Below are positions 1 through 7,187 of a stretch of DNA of 64,000 nt, piece after piece. The position numbers were made by a program, and so were the translations under genes. The notes under the pieces were generated by a model. The model did not search any database. It was given only the letters and a program-made list of their open reading frames with translations, and was not told the DNA's origin. Source of the stretch: Solirhodobacter olei (lineage in GTDB: Bacteria > Pseudomonadota > Alphaproteobacteria > Rhodobacterales > Rhodobacteraceae); assembly GCF_004010155.1 (NCBI RefSeq), contig NZ_RRYH01000003.1:62001-126000 (forward strand). Direction: 5' to 3'. Every line of letters begins with the position of its first letter. Position 1 is the stretch's first letter.

Positions 1-791
1 ACCAGCCCGTCGAACTGCTGGGTGAAGCGGTCGATCCGGTCGCGGTCGCGGAACGCCAGGTAATAGCGGCCGAGGTAGAGCACGGCGAGCAGCGGCCCGA
101 AGATGGTGACGGGCGAGGAATAGACCCGCCGCGCGTCGTACAGGTGCAGCCTGAGCGCCGGGTAGAGCTGCGACAGAAGCCCGATCAGCCGGTCGAGCTG
201 GCTGCGGCGCAGCGCCACCGGCAGCCCGTCGTAATAGCCGGTCCCAGCGGCGAAGCTCTCGATCTCGTGGCGGGGCAGGGCGATCTCGTAATCCGAGCGC
301 GCGCCCCGCATCCAGGCCAGCCGGTCCTCCGAGGCGCCGATCGCCTGCTCCGCCGTCCGTCCCAGGTGGGGCGTGTATTCCCAGCGCAGCATCTCGTGGG
401 TCTTGAGCATGTCGGGAAGGCTCGCCGGAACATGGCGGATCTTGTAGCCCGCCGCCTCCTGGTGCCAGGCGAAGATGCGTTCGTCGACCAGCGCGCGCGG
501 CGCCTCGGTCAGCGAGAGCGAGGCCGCCATCAGGTCCGCAAGCTGCTCCGGCCGCTCGGTCAGCCCCAGAAGCCAGTCGGCCGAAACCCCCAGCGCTGCG
601 GCGCATTCCGCCGCCACCTGCGCGTTCGGCAGCCGCGCCTCGCCCGTGGCCAGAAGCTGCGAGACGGTGGAGCGGTCGACGCCAACCGCGCGGGCCAGCG
701 CGCTCTGGCTCATCGCGCGCTCCGCCAGCGCCCGGGCGAGGCGCTCGCGGAACAGCTCCGCTCGTCTGCGTTTGTCGAGTCTTTGCGGCAT
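1..791 (-). CDS. XRE/Cro-CI type HTH transcriptional regulator (C-terminus beyond the window)
   Basis: Reads leftwards from ATG at 791 and is still open at base 1, so about 263 residues are visible and the C-terminus is missing. Residues 10-75 form a lambda-repressor-like helix-turn-helix: SQSALARAVGVDRSTVSQLL is the recognition region and the domain ends in the LGVSADWLLG pattern typical of XRE regulators. The rest (about 90-263) is an alpha/beta region with no motif I recognise; it may be a sensor domain. It is divergent from the DUF2061-desaturase pair across 109 bp holding palindromes, so it may regulate those genes or itself. This is inference from position. The HTH call is firm; the ligand is unknown. 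Confidence 0.8.
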   Translation of the reverse strand, partial: MPQRLDKRRRAELFRERLARALAERAMSQSALARAVGVDRSTVSQLLATGEARLPNAQVAAECAAALGVSADWLLGLTERPEQLADLMAASLSLTEAPRALVDERIFAWHQEAAGYKIRHVPASLPDMLKTHEMLRWEYTPHLGRTAEQAIGASEDRLAWMRGARSDYEIALPRHEIESFAAGTGYYDGLPVALRRSQLDRLIGLLSQLYPALRLHLYDARRVYSSPVTIFGPLLAVLYLGRYYLAFRDRDRIDRFTQQFDGL

Positions 792-847
792 TTGTTCACT
801 GAATACCACATGTGATGAAAAATGTTAATCAAATTCAGAATCCCCAA

Positions 848-884
848 CCCCCGGGGGCTTCGGTTAATTTCATCCTATGAAATT
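848..884. promoter_or_regulatory. Palindromes in divergent intergenic region upstream of desaturase operon
   Basis: Two perfect palindromes lie between the HTH regulator and the DUF2061 gene: CCCCCGGGGG at 848-857, and AATTTCAT-CCT-ATGAAATT at 866-884 (8-bp arms, 3-nt spacer). The second is AT-rich in a very GC-rich genome and covers an alternative ATG at 877 of the next gene, so it is better explained as an operator or leader element than as coding DNA. The divergent HTH regulator is the obvious candidate binder; nothing in the sequence proves it. Confidence 0.4.
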
Positions 885-900
885 GAAATCAGAGACAAAA

Positions 901-1092
901 ATGAGAACCGTCGTGAAGGCGGTGGTGTGGAATGCGCTCGGGCTCATCGTGATGAGCCTCGTCGGCCTCGTGGCCACCGGATCGGCGGCCGTCGGCGGCG
1001 CGATGGCGCTGATCAACACCGCGATCGGTTTCCTGTTCTATATCGGCTACGAGCGCCTCTGGGCCAATATCGGCTGGGGCCGCCATGGCTGA
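901..1092 (+). CDS. DUF2061 small membrane protein
   Basis: A 63-residue protein with two hydrophobic segments (about 9-27 and 31-50) and the K-A-V-x-W entry motif plus GFLFYIGYERLW ending of the DUF2061 family, small inner-membrane proteins of unknown function. An in-frame ATG at 877 would add eight residues, but it has no Shine-Dalgarno sequence and sits inside a perfect palindrome, so I prefer 901. The last eight bases overlap the start of the desaturase gene, implying translational coupling and a shared role in the membrane. Family call confident, start less so. Confidence 0.75.
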   Translation: MRTVVKAVVWNALGLIVMSLVGLVATGSAAVGGAMALINTAIGFLFYIGYERLWANIGWGRHG

Positions 1093-1996
1093 CCGCTTCC
1101 GAAGCCGCAACGACGGCATCGAATGGCCCACGCTGTCGCTCCTCGTCGCGACCTACCTCGTCTGGGGCTTCGCTACGACCGCGCTCGCGCGCTGGGCGCC
1201 GCCGCTTGCCGTGCTCGTCGCCGCCGTGGCCATCGCGCAGTTCTCCTCGCTCCAGCACGAGATCCTGCACGGCCACCCGTTCCGCAACCGCCGCCTGAAC
1301 GAGGCGTTGGTCTTCCCCGGCCTGACCGTCTGGGTGCCCTATATCCGGTTCCGCGACACCCACCTGGCGCATCACCACGACCCGATGCTGACCGATCCCT
1401 ATGACGATCCGGAGACGAACTACCTCGACCCGGCGGTCTGGGCCCGGCTTTCGCGCCCGGTCCGCTACCTCTTGCGGCTGAACAACACGCTTCTGGGGCG
1501 AATGGTCCTGGGCCCCGTCATCGGCACCGTCGCCTTCGTGCGCGACGACTGGCGCAAGGCCCGCGCCGGCGACCGGGCGATCCGCGACGCCTGGCTCTGG
1601 CATGTCCCGAGCCTCGCCCTGGTCCTTGTCTGGCTCTGGACGGTGGGCTCGATGTCGCTCGGGGCCTACCTTCTGGCCTCCTATCTCGGCTACGCGCTGC
1701 TGAAGATCCGGACCTTTCTGGAACACCGCGCGCATGAAAAACCCCGCGCCCGGTCCGCCATCGTCGAGGATCGCGGGCCGCTGGCGCTGCTCTTTCTCAA
1801 CATCAACCTGCACGCCGTCCACCACCAGCATCCGCAGGTCCCGTGGTACCGGCTTCCCGCCGCCTACCGCGCCGGGCGCGAGCGCTACCTGAAGCGCAAC
1901 GAGGGGTACCGCTACGGCTCTTATGCCGAGGTCATCCGCGCCCATCTGCTGAAGCCGAAGGACCCGGTGCCGCACCCGCTTTACCGTCCCCGCTGA
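1085..1996 (+). CDS. Membrane fatty acid desaturase / beta-carotene hydroxylase-type di-iron enzyme
   Basis: A 303-residue integral membrane protein with the three histidine clusters of the fatty acid desaturase superfamily: HEILHGH near residue 58, HLAHHH near 95, and HAVHHQH near 240. These eight or more histidines bind the di-iron centre. Hydrophobic stretches near the N-terminus and around 175-205 should form the membrane segments. It likely desaturates or hydroxylates acyl chains or a related lipid; the substrate cannot be read from sequence. It overlaps the DUF2061 gene by 8 bp and may be controlled by the divergent HTH regulator. Confidence 0.85.
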   Translation: MADRFRSRNDGIEWPTLSLLVATYLVWGFATTALARWAPPLAVLVAAVAIAQFSSLQHEILHGHPFRNRRLNEALVFPGLTVWVPYIRFRDTHLAHHHDPMLTDPYDDPETNYLDPAVWARLSRPVRYLLRLNNTLLGRMVLGPVIGTVAFVRDDWRKARAGDRAIRDAWLWHVPSLALVLVWLWTVGSMSLGAYLLASYLGYALLKIRTFLEHRAHEKPRARSAIVEDRGPLALLFLNINLHAVHHQHPQVPWYRLPAAYRAGRERYLKRNEGYRYGSYAEVIRAHLLKPKDPVPHPLYRPR

Positions 1997-2038
1997 TCGC
2001 CTCTCGACCCCCGCGCCCGGGCGTGCCAGAAGGCGCCC

Positions 2039-2941
2039 ATGTCACTCTGGGTCATCGTCACGATCGCGGCTGCCGCGGTGCAGACCGTGCGGTTCTCCCT
2101 GCAGAAGGGGGTGAAGGGTCTCGGCCTGTCGACGGGGGGCTCCACCTTCTCGCGGTTTCTTTTCGCGGCCCCCCTCGCGGCGGCGGGCTCGGCGGCGCTG
2201 ATCTGGGCCTCCGGCCAGCCGATGCCGGGGCTCGACGCGCGCTTCTGGGCCTTCGCGGTGGCCGGCGGCCTCAGCCAGATCATCGCCACGCTCTGCACCG
2301 TCGCGCTGTTTTCCGAGCGCAGCTTCGCCGTCGGCATAGCCTTCACCAAGACCGAGACGGTTCAGGTCGCGCTCGTCTCCGGCCTCGTGCTGGGCGACCA
2401 CATCTCCGCCTTCGGCTTCGCGGCGATCCTGGTGGGGTTCATCGGGGTCCTCCTGCTCTCCGTCCCGCCGCGCTCGCTGGAGGGCAAGCGCGGCAGTATC
2501 TTCAACCGTGCGACGCTGTTGGGATTGCTCGCCGGGGCCTTCTTCGGCGCCTCCGCCATCGGCTACCGCGGCGCCACGCTGGAGATTGCCAGCGCCGATC
2601 CCCTGCTGCGCGCCGCGCTGGCGCTGGCCTGCGTGACGACCTTCCAGACCCTGGTGATGATCCCCTGGCTGTCCTGGCGCGAACCGGGAGAGGTGGCGCG
2701 CGTCGTGCGGAACTGGCGCGCCACGGCGCTGATCGGGCTGACGGGGATGCTGGGCTCGCTCGGCTGGTTCACCGCCTTCACGCTTGAGAACGCGGCCTAT
2801 GTCCGCAGCGTCGGCCAGATCGACCTGATCTTCTCCTTCCTGATCTCGCTGCTGGTCTTTCACGAGAAGGTCCGGAAGGGAGAGCTTGCCGGCATCGCGC
2901 TCCTGGCCGCCGGGATCGTGATGATCATCTCGCAGAGCTGA
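2039..2941 (+). CDS. EamA/DMT-family transporter
   Basis: A 300-residue protein with about ten hydrophobic segments arranged as two EamA repeats (roughly 1-135 and 150-298), the usual size of drug/metabolite-superfamily exporters. The second repeat ends in the typical FLISLLVFHEKVRKGELAG hairpin. The ATG at 2039 has AGAAGG six bases upstream. It follows the desaturase gene by 42 bp and could be co-transcribed. The substrate is unknown; the family mostly exports small metabolites. The next gene is convergent. Confidence 0.85.
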   Translation: MSLWVIVTIAAAAVQTVRFSLQKGVKGLGLSTGGSTFSRFLFAAPLAAAGSAALIWASGQPMPGLDARFWAFAVAGGLSQIIATLCTVALFSERSFAVGIAFTKTETVQVALVSGLVLGDHISAFGFAAILVGFIGVLLLSVPPRSLEGKRGSIFNRATLLGLLAGAFFGASAIGYRGATLEIASADPLLRAALALACVTTFQTLVMIPWLSWREPGEVARVVRNWRATALIGLTGMLGSLGWFTAFTLENAAYVRSVGQIDLIFSFLISLLVFHEKVRKGELAGIALLAAGIVMIISQS

Positions 2942-2980
2942 CCGCCGGTCCTATGGCCCTTCTCGGGGCGCGGACCGGCC

Positions 2981-3679
2981 TCAGGGGATCCGGCGGAAGA
3001 CCGGGCTTGGCCCCGAATTGTCGAAGAACGGCACCGTCGCCTCGTGCGCGCCCGGGCCGAGCAGCGCCGCCACCTCGGCCAGCACCACCTCGGTGATGAA
3101 GGGCAGATCGAAGCTCCGCGCGCGGGGCAGGGGGACCCATTGCAGATGGGTCAGCTCCCCCGACGCGCGCGAGAAATCGTCAGGGTCCCCCGCGAGGGCC
3201 GAGGCCCCGGCCAGGAAGAAGCGCGCATCGAAGCGGCGCGGCCGCCCGGGCGGGGTGATCGCGCGGAAGACGAAGCTCAGGGCCTCGGCCGAGGGCAGCA
3301 GGCCCGCGGCGGCGAAGCTCTCCCAGTCGCGCGGCACGTCGCCGGGCCAGTCCCCGCGGCGGGCGAGCGCCAGCCCCGTCTCCTCCCAAAGCTCGCGGAT
3401 CGCGGCGACGGCCAGCGCATGGGCCAGCGCCGGCCCGGCGCCGTCGAGAAGCCGCGAAGCGCTCGGGCCGGCGACGGGGGCGGCCAGCGCCACCCCGGCA
3501 TCGCCCGGATCGACCGCGCCTCCGGGAAAGACGAATTTCGAGGGCATGAAGGCCGCGCCCGCACCGCGCAGACCCATCAGGACTTCTGGCCCCTCCGGCC
3601 CCGCCCGGTGAAGGATCACCGTCGCCGCGGCGCGGATCGGCGCCTCCGTGGCCGGGCCCGGGGCGGTGGGGGCACTCAC
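2981..3679 (-). CDS. NUDIX hydrolase
   Basis: A 232-residue protein starting at GTG 3679, whose GTGA overlaps the stop of the upstream DUF983 gene, so the two are translationally coupled. The NUDIX signature is split by an insert of about 30 residues: FPGGAVDP at 51-58 and REL-EETGL at 95-103. This architecture is seen in the NUDT19-like, acyl-CoA/nucleoside-diphosphate type of NUDIX proteins. It probably cleaves a nucleoside diphosphate linked to another moiety; the substrate is not determinable here. It ends 40 bp from the convergent EamA gene. Confidence 0.85.
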   Translation of the reverse strand: MSAPTAPGPATEAPIRAAATVILHRAGPEGPEVLMGLRGAGAAFMPSKFVFPGGAVDPGDAGVALAAPVAGPSASRLLDGAGPALAHALAVAAIRELWEETGLALARRGDWPGDVPRDWESFAAAGLLPSAEALSFVFRAITPPGRPRRFDARFFLAGASALAGDPDDFSRASGELTHLQWVPLPRARSFDLPFITEVVLAEVAALLGPGAHEATVPFFDNSGPSPVFRRIP

Positions 3680-4077
3680 GCCGCCTCCACCTCGCGCCTG
3701 CCGAAGCCGTGCATCCTCTTCGCCCATTGGATCGCCACCATGACCCCCTTCAGTCGCGGCAGAAGGTAAAGCGACAGCGCCACCGTGCCAACGGAGAAGA
3801 TCGAGGCAAGGACCAGCGGATCCGGCCGGTACTCGATGAAGATGATCAGCAGAAGCGGCGCCATCAGGTGCCCGACGATCAGGATGGTCAGGTACGCTGG
3901 CCCGTCGTCGGCGCGCTGGTGGTGCAGTTCCTCGCCGCAGACCGGGCAGCTCTCGCGCACGGTCAGGTAGCCGCGCAGCAGCGGGCCGGAGCCGCAGGCC
4001 GGACAGCAGCGCCGCCAGCCCCGCAGCACGGCGGGCTTCACGGGGCGGTCTTCCTCTTCCAGAGACAGATCGGTCAT
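3676..4077 (-). CDS. DUF983 membrane protein with two zinc-ribbon CxxC pairs
   Basis: A 133-residue protein starting at ATG 4077. The N-terminal half carries CPACG near residue 25 and CPVCG near 44, presumably one zinc ribbon, followed by two membrane segments at about 62-82 and 88-108. This is the DUF983 pattern common in alphaproteobacteria; function unknown. Its stop overlaps the GTG start of the NUDIX gene (GTGA), so the two form an operon read leftwards. A longer in-frame extension to 4434 is unlikely because it would be low-quality coding sequence and no ribosome site precedes it. Confidence 0.85.
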   Translation of the reverse strand: MTDLSLEEEDRPVKPAVLRGWRRCCPACGSGPLLRGYLTVRESCPVCGEELHHQRADDGPAYLTILIVGHLMAPLLLIIFIEYRPDPLVLASIFSVGTVALSLYLLPRLKGVMVAIQWAKRMHGFGRREVEAA

Positions 4078-4267
4078 CGTGGTCGCGCCTTTGCAGGATC
4101 CGCTTAACATAGCGCATGCAGGCGCCTGCCGCATCCCGGCGGCCTTGCGTCCCGATGTCGCGTGGCCTCCGGCGCTGATTTTCACGCCGGCGACGGAAGT
4201 TCCGGCCCCCTCCGTATGAAGGATGAGATCGCGGCGCGAGGCCGTGGTTCCTGAAAAGGAGAGAACA

Positions 4268-5470
4268 ATGACTTTCAAGAGCAAGCTGGCCGCGCTCACC
4301 CTTGGCACCGCGCTGGTGACGAGCGTCGCGACGGTCGCGCTGGGGCAAGGCATGCGGGCTGGCGCGATGGGGGGTCCCCTGATGGGGCCGATGAGCAAGG
4401 CGACCTTCGCCAAGATCGACACCAACAGCGACAAGGTTCTGAGCCCGGCGGAGATCCGCGCCTACGTCGCCGGCCAGATCAAGGGCCTCGACGCCAACGG
4501 CGACGGGTTCCTCACCGCCGATGAGATCGCAGCGAAGATGTCGCAGCTCGACAAGGAGCGGATCACCGACTTCGCCACCCGCATCGCCGACCGGATCGGC
4601 AAGGACGGCAAGGTGAGCGTGGATGATCTGGCCAAGATGCCCCTGCCGATGGATCGGGTGATGGCCCGCATGCTGAAGGTCGGCGACGGCAAGGTCAGCC
4701 AGGCCACCTTCGAGGCGGTCGAGGTCATGGGCGGCTTCCAGTCCCACCATCACCGCGGCGAGCACCGGGACGGCAGGGGCGGCCGGATGGGCGATCACGG
4801 GCCGCAGGGCTGGATGGGCGACCATATGGGCCAGGGCTATGGCCGGATGGGCGCCCGCATGGACGGCCACGGCTGGATGGGCCACGACGGGCAGGGCTGG
4901 ATGGCCCGGGGCGAACAGGGCCCGATGGGCCGGGACGGCCAGGGCTGGATGGGCCGCGGCGGCGCCGGTCACGACCGAATGGGCATGATGCGCGGCCGTC
5001 ACCACGGCATGGGGGCGATGATGGGCGGCCTGCCCAAGTTCGCCGAGATCGACGCCAACCATGACGGCGTTATCACCGCCGACGAATACCAGGCCTACAA
5101 GCTGGCCCGTGTGAAGGCGATCGACACCAACGGCGACGGCTTCGTCACCCCGGCGGAATTCGCCGATTACGCGGTCGCGAAAATGCAGCCGCGCATCCAG
5201 CAGCGGGCCGACGCGCTGGTGAAGAAGCTGGACCTGAACGGCGACGGCAAGGTCTCGATCGAGGAGCTGGCCGCGGCGCCCTTCGACATGATGTTCGCCC
5301 ACCTGCCGACCGACAAGAACGGCAACGTGACCGAGCAGGCCTTCCTGCACATGGGCGGCCCGGGCGGCTGGCACGGGCATGACGGCTGGCGCGGCCACCA
5401 CCGCGGCGGCTGGGGCGGGGCGATGGTGCCGCCGCCGGCGGCCGGCGGGGATGCCCGGCAGGGCAACTGA
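4268..5470 (+). CDS. Exported multi-EF-hand calcium-binding protein with Gly/Met/His-rich centre
   Basis: A 400-residue protein with ATG 4268 preceded by AAAGGAG. Residues 1-27 are a signal peptide. At least five DxNxDG-type EF-hand loops are visible: DTNSDK and DANGDG before residue 90, DANHDG near 262, DTNGDG near 285 and DLNGDG near 325, with a degenerate DKNGN near 350. Between the two groups (about 165-250) lies a low-complexity stretch of GWMG/HG/RMG repeats, and the C-terminus is also His/Gly-rich; both could bind transition metals. It precedes an ECF sigma factor, an anti-sigma-like protein and a Spy-like metal sensor, so it is probably part of a periplasmic cation or envelope-stress response. 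That role is inference. Confidence 0.85.
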   Translation: MTFKSKLAALTLGTALVTSVATVALGQGMRAGAMGGPLMGPMSKATFAKIDTNSDKVLSPAEIRAYVAGQIKGLDANGDGFLTADEIAAKMSQLDKERITDFATRIADRIGKDGKVSVDDLAKMPLPMDRVMARMLKVGDGKVSQATFEAVEVMGGFQSHHHRGEHRDGRGGRMGDHGPQGWMGDHMGQGYGRMGARMDGHGWMGHDGQGWMARGEQGPMGRDGQGWMGRGGAGHDRMGMMRGRHHGMGAMMGGLPKFAEIDANHDGVITADEYQAYKLARVKAIDTNGDGFVTPAEFADYAVAKMQPRIQQRADALVKKLDLNGDGKVSIEELAAAPFDMMFAHLPTDKNGNVTEQAFLHMGGPGGWHGHDGWRGHHRGGWGGAMVPPPAAGGDARQGN

Positions 5471-5476
5471 GCCAAT

Positions 5477-5511
5477 GGCCGCGCCCGGGGGCACGTGCCC
5501 CGGGCGCGGCC
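5477..5511 (+). terminator. Long GC hairpin between EF-hand gene and ECF sigma gene
   Basis: Fourteen-base arms GGCCGCGCCCGGGG (5477-5490) and CCCCGGGCGCGGCC (5498-5511) face each other across seven bases that can pair further. No U-tract follows (AATTGTAGG), so this may act as a partial terminator or an mRNA-stabilising 3' end that lets the EF-hand gene be expressed above the sigma gene. Confidence 0.55.
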
Positions 5512-5549
5512 AATTGTAGGAGGTGTGATTTCGCGGTACCTGAGGCCGG

Positions 5550-6134
5550 ATGACGATGCCCTACGATGCCCTGTCCGAGGTCTCCGACGACGCGCTGCTC
5601 GTGCTCTACGCGAACGGCGACGCGGAGGTCGCGCGGGCGCTGACGCTTCGGCTGACCCCGCGGGTGCTTCGCCTCGCGTCGCGGATGCTGGGCGATGCGG
5701 CCGAGGCAGAGGACGTCGCGCAGGAAGCGATGCTGCGGCTCTGGCGCATCGCGGCAGAGTGGCGGCAGGGCGAGGCGCAGGTCTCGACCTGGCTCTACCG
5801 GGTGGCCTCGAACCTCTGCACCGACAGGCTGCGGCGGCGCCGCACGGTCGATATCGAGGCGGTGCCGGAAATCGAGGACGGACAGGCGAGCGCGGTGGAG
5901 GGCATGATCGAGGCGGATCGCGTCTCGGCCCTGCAGCAGGCGCTCGACGGGCTGCCGGACCGGCAGCGGCAGGCAGTTGTATTGCGGCATATCGAGGGGC
6001 TCTCGAACCCCGAGATTGCCGAGGTGATGGACATCGGGGTCGAGGCGGTCGAAAGTCTGACCGCCCGGGGAAAACGGGCACTGGCGGCAGCCCTGGCCGG
6101 CCGGCGTGAGGATCTGGGGTATGGCGATGGCTGA
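5550..6134 (+). CDS. ECF (sigma-70 family) RNA polymerase sigma factor
   Basis: A 194-residue sigma factor with only regions 2 and 4. Region 2 (about 25-95) has the DAAEAEDVAQEAMLRLW core and WLYRVASNLCTDRLRRRR end; region 4 (about 130-185) has LDGLPDRQRQAVVLRHIEGL and an HTH. Start at 5550, or at 5556 two codons downstream, which is better spaced from GAGG at 5542-5545. It overlaps the anti-sigma-like gene by 14 bp. The cassette with the EF-hand protein and the periplasmic metal sensor suggests it answers an envelope metal or calcium signal. The target promoters are not known. Confidence 0.9.
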   Translation: MTMPYDALSEVSDDALLVLYANGDAEVARALTLRLTPRVLRLASRMLGDAAEAEDVAQEAMLRLWRIAAEWRQGEAQVSTWLYRVASNLCTDRLRRRRTVDIEAVPEIEDGQASAVEGMIEADRVSALQQALDGLPDRQRQAVVLRHIEGLSNPEIAEVMDIGVEAVESLTARGKRALAAALAGRREDLGYGDG

Positions 6135-6537
6135 GAACAAGGCTGAGTTCGACGATCTCGACGCCGTCTTCGCGGCGGCGCGGAAGACCGCGCCCGAACC
6201 GTCAGCGGCGCTTCTGGCGCGGATCGAGGCGGATGCGCTGCGCGTCGCGGCAGAGCGGCAGCCGGGGACCGGCGCTGCGCGGGGGCGGGCGACGCCCCCG
6301 GCCCGGCACCGGCGCGCCGGCATCTGGCAGGGCATCAGCGCCGCGCTCGGCGGGCGCGGGGCCGTGGCCGGGCTTCTGAGCGCCACGCTCGCCGGGCTCT
6401 GGCTCGGCTTCAGCCCGCCGCAGGGGCTCGCCACGCTCACGCAGAGCGTGACGCAAAGCGTGCTGGGCTCCTCCACCAGCCTCGACGGGCTGGACCTGAT
6501 CCCCTCGATCGACACCGTGCTGACCACCCAGGGCTGA
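6121..6537 (+). CDS. Probable anti-sigma factor, single-pass membrane protein
   Basis: 138 residues from ATG 6121, with GAGG nine bases upstream; GTG 6106 is a possible earlier start. The N-terminal cytoplasmic part (FDDLDAVFAAARKTAPEP) resembles the short sigma-binding ends of small anti-sigma factors, followed by a basic linker, one membrane segment at about 73-93 (AVAGLLSATLAGLWLGF) and a short outer tail. No zinc HxxxCxxC motif is present. Position directly after and overlapping an ECF sigma gene is the main argument for the role. Confidence 0.6.
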   Translation: MAMAENKAEFDDLDAVFAAARKTAPEPSAALLARIEADALRVAAERQPGTGAARGRATPPARHRRAGIWQGISAALGGRGAVAGLLSATLAGLWLGFSPPQGLATLTQSVTQSVLGSSTSLDGLDLIPSIDTVLTTQG

Positions 6538-6539
6538 GA

Positions 6540-7136
6540 ATGACCGACACGCAGACCACCCCCTCCGGCCCGACCCCAGACCGCAGCCCGCGCCGCTGGA
6601 CGCGGATCCTGCTGATCGCATCGCTGGGCTTCAACCTGGTGATCCTCGGCCTCTTCGGCGGGCACGAGCTGTCGCGCGCCCTGCACGGTCCGCCGCCGGT
6701 GCGCGCGCTCGGCTTCGGGCCCTTCACCCAGGCGCTTTCGCCCGCGGACCGGCGGGCGCTGATGCGGGATTTCATGGTCCAGGCCAAGGGCTTCTCGGAG
6801 CAGCGCCGCCAGATGCGGTCGGATTTCCGCAGCCTGATCGAGGCGCTGAACGCCACGCCCTACGACCCGGCCCGCTTCGCCGCGCTGATGGCGCGGCAGA
6901 AGACCCGGACCGATGAATGGATGGCGCTGGGCCAGTCCCTTCTGGCCGAGCGTATCGCCGCCATGACCCCGGCCGAGCGCGCCGCCTTCGCCAAGCGGCT
7001 GGAGACCGAGGTCACCCGCCACCGCGAACATGAGCGCGAGCGCGAGCATCGCCGCCCGCCGCCGCCTCGGAACCCGCCCCAGAACCCGCCGGCCCAGCAG
7101 CCCCCGGCACAGCAACCCCCGGCTCAGGGCAACTGA
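6540..7136 (+). CDS. Periplasmic heavy-metal sensor / Spy-CpxP-like protein
   Basis: 198 residues; one N-terminal membrane anchor (about 21-40) followed by a helical periplasmic domain with ALSPADRRALMRDF and MTPAERAAFAKRL helices. These LTPxxR-like motifs are typical of the metal-resistance/Spy superfamily. The tail (165-198) is HREHERER followed by proline/glutamine repeats PPAQQ. It starts two bases after the anti-sigma-like gene, so the sigma, anti-sigma-like and sensor genes form one unit. It may sense metals or misfolded protein and signal to the anti-sigma factor; that is inference. Confidence 0.75.
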   Translation: MTDTQTTPSGPTPDRSPRRWTRILLIASLGFNLVILGLFGGHELSRALHGPPPVRALGFGPFTQALSPADRRALMRDFMVQAKGFSEQRRQMRSDFRSLIEALNATPYDPARFAALMARQKTRTDEWMALGQSLLAERIAAMTPAERAAFAKRLETEVTRHREHEREREHRRPPPPRNPPQNPPAQQPPAQQPPAQGN

Positions 7137-7187
7137 TCCGCGCGTCCGCCGCGCCCGGCTGATCTGGCGCGGCTGCCGGGCCGGGGT

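Noticed and set aside
4077-4434. N-terminal extension of the DUF983 protein to 4434
   Set aside because: The extension would overlap the EF-hand gene start region on the other strand, lacks a ribosome site, and DUF983 proteins are about 130 residues, matching the start at 4077.
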